A stretch of DNA of 64,000 nt from Vibrio barjaei (GTDB taxonomy: Bacteria; Pseudomonadota; Gammaproteobacteria; Enterobacterales; Vibrionaceae): contig NZ_LQXO02000016.1 of NCBI RefSeq assembly GCF_001639065.2, forward strand, positions 1-64,000, written 5' to 3'. How positions within the stretch are numbered: the first letter of the stretch is position 1; every line of letters starts with the position of its first letter. The notes under the pieces are model-generated. The model had not been told where the DNA came from. It worked only from the letters and a program-made list of their open reading frames with translations, and searched no databases. The translations under genes and the position numbers were made by a program. Of this stretch, positions 57,099 through 64,000 are shown piece by piece.

Positions 57099-59543
57099 TT
57101 ACGCGACTTCTTCCATCGTCGGGTAGACAGGCTTTGCTGCGAGTTCCTCTGGAGCAAAGTCATCAACGTTTATAGTGTATAAACGATGTGCTTCTGCAGT
57201 AATAAGCAGTGTCGCTTCATCTTGAGTGATTAGGCCTTTCTCTAAACCTAGTGCCGCGACTTTATCAAGCTGCGTAAATGGACGACGCTGCTCAAGCGCT
57301 TTACACACTTTAGTAAACACAGGCTCAGCACGTAAAATGACGTCCAGTGCTTGCTCAATACGACCTGCAGCATTGAACTCAGTTGGCTCTAGGTATTGAC
57401 CGCGCCCCAAACGGCTTCGTGCGCCACAAGGGGTTTGTAAGATACGAGCCACTTGGCTATCAAGCTTATCTGAAGGCGCTTTGCGAACTGTTCCTAGTGG
57501 TAACACGATAAAGCGCATCAAACGGCCAATTACCTTGTTAGGGAAGTTGGCTAAGAAATCATCTAACGCTTTTTCAGTTTGCATTAGACTGTCTTGCAGC
57601 CCCCAATGAAGAAGCGGTAAATCTTCGCTGTTACGGCCTTCAACATCATAACGTTTTAATGCTGCACTGCTGAGATACAACTGACTCAAAATATCACCAA
57701 GGCGCGCCGATAAGCGTTCCTTACGTTTCAGTGAGCCGCCAAGGACTGCCATAGACACATCTGACAGTAATGCGAGGTTGGCACTGTAACGGTTCAACTG
57801 TTGGTAATAACGTTTAGTTGCGTCTTTCTGCGGCGTTGATGAGCCACGACCATCAGTAAGACCGAGCCAGAAACTGCGTACTAAGTTACTGATCGTAAAT
57901 GAAACGTGGCCAGCAAGGGCTTTGTCGAATTTGTCAACTGCATCATTGGCGTTAGAGTGCGCCGCATCCATTTCCGTTAAAACATATGGATGGCAACGAA
58001 TCGCGCCTTGACCAAAGATGATCATTGAACGAGTAAGAATATTGGCACCTTCTACAGTTACAGCGATAGGTGAACCTTGATAGCCGCGTGCTAAGAAGTT
58101 TGATGGACCAAGGCAAATGCCTTTGCCACCAACAATATCCATAGCATCGATAATGCTTTGCTGACCGCGATGAGTACAATGATATTTGACGATGGCAGAG
58201 ATCACTGATGGCTTCTCGCCCAAGTCTATACCTGTAACTGTAAGATGGCTGGCTGCATCCATTACGTAAGCATTACCGGCAATACGAGCTAGCGGCTCTT
58301 CGATACCTTCCATATGACCAATTGGCTGTTTGAACTGACGACGGATACGAGCATAAGCACCTGTTGCCAAAGCTGCTGTTTTGATACCGCCTGTTGAATT
58401 TGAAGGGAGCGTGATGCCACGTCCAACTGAGAGGCACTCAACCAACATGCGCCAGCCTTGACCAGCCATTTTTTGACCACCGATAATGAAATCCAGTGGC
58501 ACGAACAACTCGTTCGCTGTTGTAGGACCGTTTTGAAACGGAACGTTCAGTGGGAAATGACGGTTACCAATCTCTACACCTTTAAGGTGTGTTGGAATAA
58601 GCGCACAAGTAATGCCCAAGTCTTCTTTATCACCTAGTAGGCCATCTGGATCTCGAAGTTTGAAAGCAAGACCAAGTACGGTAGCGACTGGCGCAAGGGT
58701 AATGTAACGTTTGTTCCAAGTGAGCTTCATGCCTAAGACTTCTTTGCCTTCCCATTTGCCTTTACATACCACACCAAAATCAGGGATAGAGCCTGCATCA
58801 GAGCCGGCTTCTGGGCTCGTTAGAGCAAAACACGGAATCTCTTTACCGACAGCTAGACGAGGTAAGTAGTAGTCTTTTTGAGCTTCTGTTCCATAATGCT
58901 GAAGGAGCTCACCTGGACCCAAGGAATTAGGAACACCAACTGTAGATGAAAGTACACCAGACACACCAGTTAGCTTTTGCAGAACGAGAGATTGTGCATA
59001 CGCAGAAAATTCAAGGCCGCCGTATTTTTTCTTAATAATCATGGCAAAGAATTTGTGATCTTTTAGGTACTGCCAGACTTCTGGTGGAAGGTCAGCTAGC
59101 TCGTGAGTGACTTGATAATCGCTCACCATCGCACAGACTTCGTTAACAGGACCATCTAAGAAGGCTTGTTCTTCTGCGCTGAGTTTTGGTTGACTAATAT
59201 TCTCTAGTTTTTGCCAGTTTGGCTTGCCTTTGAAAAGCTCTGCTTCCCACCAAACGGTACCCGCATCCAATGCTTCTTTTTCTGTTTGAGACATGGCAGG
59301 AAGCACTTTCCTAAATAGTTTAAGCGCTTTAGCGGAAATCAATGATTGTCGGATAGAAGGAACACACAATACCGCTACCGTAGCAACGTACAACGCCCAT
59401 ATGATGGCGCCAAATACACCGAGTAGTGAACCTAAGACCATAGCAGCGGTCACGAGTAATAAAGATTTTGCCAGCGATGCTCGTTGGTAGAAACTGAATC
59501 CAACTGCGCCGAGCAAGGCGACGAGAGAGAGCAAGATGTCCAT
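57099..59543 (-). CDS. fadE: Acyl-CoA dehydrogenase FadE
   Basis: FAD enzyme of 814 residues, the E. coli length, that catalyses the first step of fatty-acid beta-oxidation. N-terminal hydrophobic segments (about residues 1-60, [16 protein letters not shown] and a long AALV-rich stretch) suggest membrane association. The dehydrogenase core includes [20 protein letters not shown], the flavin and substrate region, and [13 protein letters not shown]. The last 200 residues are the FadE-specific C-terminal domain. A FadR-like operator lies 67 bases upstream of the start. It is divergent from gmhA. Confidence 0.96.
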   Translation of the reverse strand: MDILLSLVALLGAVGFSFYQRASLAKSLLLVTAAMVLGSLLGVFGAIIWALYVATVAVLCVPSIRQSLISAKALKLFRKVLPAMSQTEKEALDAGTVWWEAELFKGKPNWQKLENISQPKLSAEEQAFLDGPVNEVCAMVSDYQVTHELADLPPEVWQYLKDHKFFAMIIKKKYGGLEFSAYAQSLVLQKLTGVSGVLSSTVGVPNSLGPGELLQHYGTEAQKDYYLPRLAVGKEIPCFALTSPEAGSDAGSIPDFGVVCKGKWEGKEVLGMKLTWNKRYITLAPVATVLGLAFKLRDPDGLLGDKEDLGITCALIPTHLKGVEIGNRHFPLNVPFQNGPTTANELFVPLDFIIGGQKMAGQGWRMLVECLSVGRGITLPSNSTGGIKTAALATGAYARIRRQFKQPIGHMEGIEEPLARIAGNAYVMDAASHLTVTGIDLGEKPSVISAIVKYHCTHRGQQSIIDAMDIVGGKGICLGPSNFLARGYQGSPIAVTVEGANILTRSMIIFGQGAIRCHPYVLTEMDAAHSNANDAVDKFDKALAGHVSFTISNLVRSFWLGLTDGRGSSTPQKDATKRYYQQLNRYSANLALLSDVSMAVLGGSLKRKERLSARLGDILSQLYLSSAALKRYDVEGRNSEDLPLLHWGLQDSLMQTEKALDDFLANFPNKVIGRLMRFIVLPLGTVRKAPSDKLDSQVARILQTPCGARSRLGRGQYLEPTEFNAAGRIEQALDVILRAEPVFTKVCKALEQRRPFTQLDKVAALGLEKGLITQDEATLLITAEAHRLYTINVDDFAPEELAAKPVYPTMEEVA

Positions 59544-59859
59544 GATTGTTCCTTTATCTGGGTACTTATCGTTGTTTTAGTGGTTGACCGTTTTAGCAAT
59601 ACCTAAGGTAAGAGGTCGTACCAGTAATAATTGTAACTCAATTATTGCACAAATGTAAATTTTCAAAAGTAATTACTCTAATTCGATTCAAAAATGAGAG
59701 CTTTGTATAATTTCCCACCAGTTTCGAATGCGAAGCTATGAAAAACGAACCAGTGAGGAGTTAGATGAGCCTACGCCTATCGACAGAATTGGGGGTTTAT
59801 AGTTAAACTCAGGTAATCGCAACGACGCGTTGATGTCGGAAAATAAAGAGAATAAACCT
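59544..59859. other. fadE-gmhA divergent regulatory region
   Basis: 316 bases without a gene. It holds the FadR-like site at 59610-59626 and a TATAAT at 59706-59711 (with weak -35 TTCGAT at 59682-59687, 18-base spacing) reading toward gmhA. Confidence 0.55.
59610..59626 (-). promoter_or_regulatory. FadR-like operator of fadE
   Basis: On the minus strand TACTGGTACGACCTCTT closely matches the enteric FadR consensus, which has a CTGGTCCGAC core followed by TT. It would allow repression of fadE by FadR and release by long-chain acyl-CoA. The match is seen; the function is inferred. Confidence 0.65.
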
Positions 59860-60435
59860 ATGTACCAAGATCTAATTAGAAACGAGCTTACTGAAGCGGC
59901 AGACGTACTAAACAAATTCCTGAGCGACGATCACAACATTGCGCAGATCGAAGCAGCAGCGAAAATGATTGCGGAATCATTCAAGCAAGACGGCAAGGTA
60001 TTGTCTTGTGGTAACGGCGGTTCGCATTGTGATGCGATGCACTTTGCTGAAGAGCTAACGGGTCGCTATCGTGAGAACCGCCCAGGTTACGCTGGTATCG
60101 CCATTTCTGACCCAAGCCACCTTTCATGCGTGAGCAATGATTTTGGTTATGATTATGTATTTTCACGTTATGTGGAAGCGGTAGGTCGTTCTGGTGATGT
60201 TTTGTTTGGTCTTTCTACATCAGGTAACTCTGGTAACATTTTGAAAGCTATTGAAGCTGCCAAGGCGAAAGGCATGAAGACAATTGCCCTAACAGGTAAA
60301 GATGGTGGTCAAATGGCAGGCGTTGCTGATATTGAGATTCGTGTACCGCACTTTGGTTATGCGGATCGAATTCAAGAAGTACACATCAAGATCATTCATA
60401 TTGTGATTCAATTGATTGAAAAAGAGATGGAATAA
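59860..60435 (+). CDS. gmhA: Sedoheptulose 7-phosphate isomerase (phosphoheptose isomerase)
   Basis: First enzyme of ADP-heptose synthesis for the inner core of lipopolysaccharide: sedoheptulose 7-phosphate to D-glycero-D-manno-heptose 7-phosphate. It has 191 residues of the SIS fold, with [34 protein letters not shown], and the zinc-binding C-terminal motif [17 protein letters not shown]. Start [10 protein letters not shown] at 59860 is the family N-terminus; an earlier TTG at 59830 is frame-compatible. It precedes yafJ as in enterics. Confidence 0.96.
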   Translation: MYQDLIRNELTEAADVLNKFLSDDHNIAQIEAAAKMIAESFKQDGKVLSCGNGGSHCDAMHFAEELTGRYRENRPGYAGIAISDPSHLSCVSNDFGYDYVFSRYVEAVGRSGDVLFGLSTSGNSGNILKAIEAAKAKGMKTIALTGKDGGQMAGVADIEIRVPHFGYADRIQEVHIKIIHIVIQLIEKEME

Positions 60436-60485
60436 TCTCAGTTTACTAATGACATTATTGTGGAAGAAAAAGAGTAGGGAACTCA

Positions 60486-61328
60486 ATGTGTGAATTGCTT
60501 GGCATGAGTGCAAATGTGCCAACAGATATCTGTTTCAGCTTTACCGGTTTGATTCAACGGGGTGGCAACACTGGTCCTCACAAAGATGGCTGGGGGATAA
60601 CTTTTTATGAAGGGAAAGGTTTTAGAACCTTTAAAGATCCTCAACCAAGTTGTGATTCAAAAATAGCGGAGTTGGTTCAAAACTATCCGATAAAGAGTCG
60701 TGCAGTTGTTAGTCATATACGACAAGCGAACCGTGGTCAGGTTAATCTAGAAAATACGCACCCATTCACGCGTGAACTATGGGGGCGCTATTGGACATTC
60801 GCACACAATGGTCAGCTCAGTGACTATCAAGGGCTGGAGACTGGTCACTTTCGTCCAGTGGGCGAAACTGACAGTGAATTGTCGTTTTGTTGGCTGCTGC
60901 GAAAATTGGATGAACGCTTTCCTGAACCACCGCAAGATATGATGGCGATGTTCGCATACATTTCCGAATGTTGTGATGAATTACGAGAATACGGTGTCTA
61001 CAACATGCTGTTGAGTGATGGTGAGTTTGTGATGACCTATTGTACTAATCATTTGTACTGGATCACGCGTAAAGCCCCATTTGGTAAAGCGACCTTACTC
61101 GATGAAGATGTGACGATTAACTTTCACGAAGAGACTACACCTAACGATGTAGTGACGGTTGTGGCGACTCAACCACTGACGAGCAATGAGAGTTGGCATC
61201 GAATGAAGCCAGGTGAATTTAACTTGTTTCATTTTGGTGAGTTAGTCGCCAGCAATGTTGATGAGCTAAAAGACGTGGAATTTGCGGAAGCGAAGCCAGC
61301 AAGCCAAGCGCCTATTGAGCCGTTATAA
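60486..61328 (+). CDS. yafJ: Class II glutamine amidotransferase (YafJ-like)
   Basis: Predicted glutaminase or amidotransferase domain protein of 280 residues. The N-terminal nucleophile Cys2 ([12 protein letters not shown]) would be exposed after Met removal. Other class II marks are [39 protein letters not shown] and [10 protein letters not shown]. No synthase domain is attached, so the acceptor is unknown. It follows gmhA at 50 bases, with ribosome binding site GTAGGGA close to ATG, and ends at a strong terminator. Confidence 0.9.
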   Translation: MCELLGMSANVPTDICFSFTGLIQRGGNTGPHKDGWGITFYEGKGFRTFKDPQPSCDSKIAELVQNYPIKSRAVVSHIRQANRGQVNLENTHPFTRELWGRYWTFAHNGQLSDYQGLETGHFRPVGETDSELSFCWLLRKLDERFPEPPQDMMAMFAYISECCDELREYGVYNMLLSDGEFVMTYCTNHLYWITRKAPFGKATLLDEDVTINFHEETTPNDVVTVVATQPLTSNESWHRMKPGEFNLFHFGELVASNVDELKDVEFAEAKPASQAPIEPL

Positions 61329-61355
61329 GCCCAACATCAAACAGGGTTACATAAT

Positions 61356-61390
61356 AAAAAAGCGAGTGATTTCATCACTCGCTTTTTTTA
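61356..61390. terminator. Bidirectional terminator between yafJ and purN
   Basis: AAAAAAGCGAGTGAT pairs perfectly with ATCACTCGCTTTTTT around TTC; both genes converge on it. Confidence 0.93.
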
Positions 61391-61414
61391 TCTTTACTCG
61401 TTGTGGTTAGAGGG

Positions 61415-62053
61415 CTATTTGTCTGCGTAGCCTTGAGGGCCAAGTTCTAATCCATCTAACATCGCTTTGCTGCCATCCATAGATAAGCGGCCTTCGACGA
61501 ACCATTTTACAACTAGTGGGTAAATCTTATGTTCCTGACTTTGAACACGCTGTTCTAGTGTTTCAATCGTATCATCATCGAATACTGGAACTTTAGCTTG
61601 TAAGATAATTGGACCACCATCTAGCTTCTCAGTAACAAAATGGATACTAGTGCCATGGTGTTCATCACAATTATCAATTGCGCGCTGATGTGTGTGCAAA
61701 CCAGGATATTTTGGCAACAGCGAAGGGTGAATGTTGATCATTCGTCCCATGTAGTGGCGTACAAACTCGCCACTTAAGATACGCATGTAGCCTGCTAAGA
61801 CCAATAAATCCGGTTTGTGCACGTCAATGCGACGCATCAGTTCAGCATCAAACGCTTCACGTGTTTCACTTAATTTGGGATCTAGGAACTCGGCCTCTGC
61901 TCCTGCTTTATGTGCACGTTCTAAGGCGAAAGCGGACTCTTTGTTTGAGAATACCGCTCGAACCTTGGCGTTTTCGATGGTGGACTCGCAAGCGTCAATA
62001 ATCGCCTGCAAGTTAGTACCATTCCCTGAAACTAAAACAACAATATTCTTCAT
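61415..62053 (-). CDS. purN: Phosphoribosylglycinamide formyltransferase
   Basis: Third step of purine synthesis: transfers formyl from 10-formyltetrahydrofolate to GAR. It has 212 residues. Catalytic Asn107 and His109 lie in INIHPSLLPKYPGLHTHQRA, and Asp145 in EKLDGGPI. GNGTNLQAIIDA near the N-terminus binds the phosphate. It starts four bases after the purM stop, so purM-purN are an operon controlled from the purM promoter. Confidence 0.97.
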   Translation of the reverse strand: MKNIVVLVSGNGTNLQAIIDACESTIENAKVRAVFSNKESAFALERAHKAGAEAEFLDPKLSETREAFDAELMRRIDVHKPDLLVLAGYMRILSGEFVRHYMGRMINIHPSLLPKYPGLHTHQRAIDNCDEHHGTSIHFVTEKLDGGPIILQAKVPVFDDDTIETLEQRVQSQEHKIYPLVVKWFVEGRLSMDGSKAMLDGLELGPQGYADK

Positions 62054-62057
62054 GAAA

Positions 62058-63098
62058 CTAATTGATCTCTACTTGCTCTTCACCAGCTTGTGCAGTCGCG
62101 ATCTCACCAATTACCCATGCGTTTTCGCCTTCAGCTTTTAATAGTTCAACTGCTGCCTCTGCCTGAGCTTTTGGCAGAGCAACAATTAGACCTACACCAC
62201 AGTTGAAGGTACGGTACATCTCAAATGTATCAACATTACCTTTCTCTTGTAGCCAGTTGAAGATTGCTGGCCATTCCCAGCTCTTGCCATCAATCACAGC
62301 TTTTGTTCCTTCAGGAAGTACGCGTGGGATATTTTCCCAGAAGCCACCACCTGTGATGTGTGAGATTGCATGGATATCGTGTTCAGCGATCATTTTCAGA
62401 GCTGATTTGATATAAATTTTTGTCGGTTCTAGTAAGTGTTCACCAATCGTGCGTTCACCTAGCATCTCGTTTTTATCTGCGCCAGATACTTCTAAGATCT
62501 TGCGTACAAGAGAGTAGCCATTTGAATGTGGACCACTTGAACCAACCGCGATAAGTGCGTCACCGGCAGCGACTTTTGTGCCGTCGATAACGTCTGATTT
62601 TTCAACGACGCCGACACAGAAGCCAGCAACGTCGTAGTCTTCACCTTCATACATACCAGGCATTTCAGCCGTTTCGCCACCAATAAGCGAACAACCAGCT
62701 TGGATACAACCTTCAGCGATACCAGATACCACATCAGCTGCAGTGTCTACGTCCAGTTTGCCTGTTGCGTAATAGTCGAGGAAGAACAGTGGCTCTGCAC
62801 CTTGAACAATCAAGTCATTCACACACATCGCAACTAGATCGATACCGATAGTGTCGTGTTTGTTCATATCTAGGGCTAGGCGCAGTTTGGTACCGACACC
62901 GTCTGTTCCAGATACGAGTACAGGCTCTTTGTATTTAGTTGGCAGCTCACATAAAGCACCAAATCCACCGATGCCTCCCATAACTTCAGGGCGACGAGTG
63001 CGCTTAACCGCGCCTTTAATACGGTCAACTAATGCGTTACCAGCATCAATATCTACACCAGCGTCTTTATAGCTTAGGGAAGTGTTGTTTCCGCTCAC
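62058..63098 (-). CDS. purM: Phosphoribosylformylglycinamidine cyclo-ligase (AIR synthetase)
   Basis: Fifth step of purine synthesis: FGAM and ATP give AIR; its substrate is the product of PurL, also in this window. It has 346 residues. Motifs: [20 protein letters not shown] at the N-terminus, [52 protein letters not shown] and [16 protein letters not shown]. The upstream PurR box matches that of purL. upp is divergent. Confidence 0.98.
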   Translation of the reverse strand: MSGNNTSLSYKDAGVDIDAGNALVDRIKGAVKRTRRPEVMGGIGGFGALCELPTKYKEPVLVSGTDGVGTKLRLALDMNKHDTIGIDLVAMCVNDLIVQGAEPLFFLDYYATGKLDVDTAADVVSGIAEGCIQAGCSLIGGETAEMPGMYEGEDYDVAGFCVGVVEKSDVIDGTKVAAGDALIAVGSSGPHSNGYSLVRKILEVSGADKNEMLGERTIGEHLLEPTKIYIKSALKMIAEHDIHAISHITGGGFWENIPRVLPEGTKAVIDGKSWEWPAIFNWLQEKGNVDTFEMYRTFNCGVGLIVALPKAQAEAAVELLKAEGENAWVIGEIATAQAGEEQVEIN

Positions 63099-63140
63099 GG
63101 GACAGTCCTCGATAAATAAATGGATGTGAAAAGCGGCGCT

Positions 63141-63146
63141 ATTCTA
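63141..63146 (-). promoter_or_regulatory. Probable -10 of the purMN promoter
   Basis: On the minus strand TAGAAT is followed by AGCGCCGC, the same sequence that follows the purL -10. The PurR box lies 18 bases upstream, so it overlaps the -35 region. Confidence 0.55.
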
Positions 63147-63164
63147 ACAGGGGTTTAAACAAAA

Positions 63165-63180
63165 AGGAAAACGTTTGCGT
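63165..63180. promoter_or_regulatory. PurR box of purMN
   Basis: AGGAAAACGTTTGCGT differs from the purL box at one base; the reverse complement ACGCAAACGTTTTCCT fits the PurR consensus. It is 67 bases before the purM start, overlapping the expected -35 region. Confidence 0.82.
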
Positions 63181-63303
63181 AAGAAATTACAAACTATTTT
63201 TGAGTGAGGGTAATCTGTTGATATAGGCAGGTTTAAGCGAGTAAATATGCGGAAAAAACACCATTAACCTATAATCTTGACTGAAATAGCAAAAGAAACC
63301 ATG

Positions 63304-63309
63304 TATAAT
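63304..63309 (+). promoter_or_regulatory. Probable -10 of upp
   Basis: Perfect TATAAT 35 bases before the upp start. The nearest TTGACT (63277-63282) is 21 bases away, too far for an ideal promoter, so the -35 is uncertain. Confidence 0.5.
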
Positions 63310-63343
63310 TTTCAGGTTTTGTTAAAAATTGCCGGAGTAGGAC

Positions 63344-63970
63344 ATGAAAGTTGTTGAAGTTAAACACCCTCTTGTGAAGCACAAACTGGGTTTGATGCGT
63401 GAAGGGGACATCAGCACAAAGCGTTTCCGTGAACTTGCTACAGAAGTAGGTAGCCTGTTGACGTATGAAGCGACCGCAGACTTTGAAACTGAGAAAGTAA
63501 CTATTGAAGGTTGGAATGGTCCTGTTGAAGTAGACCAAATCAAAGGTAAGAAAGTGACCGTAGTGCCAATTCTTCGTGCTGGCCTAGGTATGATGGATGG
63601 CGTGCTTGAGCACATGCCAAGTGCACGTATCAGTGTCGTTGGTATCTACCGTGACGAAGAAACACTGGAGCCGGTACCTTACTTCAACAAGCTAGCGTCA
63701 AACATCGACGAGCGAATTGCGCTAGTTGTTGACCCAATGCTAGCAACGGGTGGTTCTATGATTGCAACCATCGACCTGCTGAAAGAAAAAGGCTGTAAAG
63801 CAATTAAAGTCTTGGTTCTTGTTGCTGCTCCAGAAGGCATCGAAGCACTAGAAAAAGCTCACCCTGACGTTGAGCTATATACTGCTGCTATCGATGAGTG
63901 TCTGAATGACAAAGGTTACATTGTTCCTGGTCTAGGTGACGCAGGTGACAAGATTTTCGGTACTCAATAA
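63344..63970 (+). CDS. upp: Uracil phosphoribosyltransferase
   Basis: Salvage enzyme converting uracil and PRPP to UMP. It has 208 residues. The PRPP-binding loop is [13 protein letters not shown], the uracil-binding region is [19 protein letters not shown] at the C-terminus, and KHKLGLMRE lies near the N-terminus. Ribosome binding site GGAG / TAGGA precedes ATG. It is divergent from purM, the common arrangement in gammaproteobacteria. No uraA permease is visible before the window ends, 30 bases downstream. Confidence 0.98.
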   Translation: MKVVEVKHPLVKHKLGLMREGDISTKRFRELATEVGSLLTYEATADFETEKVTIEGWNGPVEVDQIKGKKVTVVPILRAGLGMMDGVLEHMPSARISVVGIYRDEETLEPVPYFNKLASNIDERIALVVDPMLATGGSMIATIDLLKEKGCKAIKVLVLVAAPEGIEALEKAHPDVELYTAAIDECLNDKGYIVPGLGDAGDKIFGTQ

Positions 63971-64000
63971 TTAAGAGTCTGATGATTTAAAAAAAAGGCT

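Noticed and set aside
63277-63309. TTGACT plus TATAAT as a full upp promoter
   Set aside because: The spacing is 21 bases, outside the normal 16-18 range; only the -10 is reported.

Overview
The window is a contiguous piece of a Vibrio (Vibrionaceae) chromosome. The evidence is the protein content (close Vibrio-type DnaK, GlnD, Dxr, FadE, two AbgT-family transporters, a DUF3622 protein, a TIGR03503 protein) and a gene order that is partly that of enterics and partly Vibrio-specific. The species cannot be fixed from the sequence alone. I see no phage, insertion sequence, integron, CRISPR array, rRNA or tRNA; nearly everything is core chromosome with regular codon use.

Layout. 1-2943: end of dnaK, then dnaJ, separated by an unusually long, highly structured 304-base gap. 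2990-6327: type IV minor pilin cluster (pilE on the minus strand; fimT-pilW-pilX-pilV on the plus strand, with overlapping genes). 6683-8242 and 22370-23956: two AbgT-family transporters, each preceded by nested inverted repeats. 8317-11917: glutathione-dependent formaldehyde detoxification (adhC, fghA), a divergent LysR regulator, and tadA. 11963-12100: a very basic 45-residue ORF with a perfect ribosome binding site. 12415-18185: mltF and, divergent from it, purL with a PurR box. 18380-22021: DUF3622 and DUF533 proteins, proS, trmO. 24003-28181: map-glnD-yaeH on the minus strand. 28552-49437: a long plus-strand run rpsB-tsf-pyrH-frr-uppS-cdsA-dxr-rseP-bamA-skp-lpxD-fabZ-lpxA-lpxB-rnhB-dnaE-accA-tilS, covering translation, isoprenoid and phospholipid precursors, outer-membrane biogenesis, lipid A and replication. 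49550-57010: a small cytochrome c, glnB, then yafD-mltD-gloB-methyltransferase-rnhA-dnaQ in the enteric order, followed by a TIGR03503 protein. 57099-61328: fadE (with a FadR-like site), gmhA, yafJ. 61415-63970: purM-purN with a PurR box, and upp.

Working together: glnD and glnB are two parts of one nitrogen-sensing circuit; purL, purM and purN are purine synthesis steps, with matching PurR operators at purL and at purMN; uppS, cdsA, rseP, bamA, skp, lpxD, fabZ, lpxA and lpxB form an envelope-assembly block; adhC and fghA are consecutive steps of formaldehyde oxidation.

No wholly new multi-gene system is apparent. The most unusual signals are the folded dnaK-dnaJ spacer (a long nested hairpin plus a possible pseudoknot), a fimT gene with no ATG, GTG or TTG start but a well-placed ATT, a possibly leaderless uppS, a terminator/promoter pair that re-starts transcription at fabZ, and several operator-like inverted repeats.
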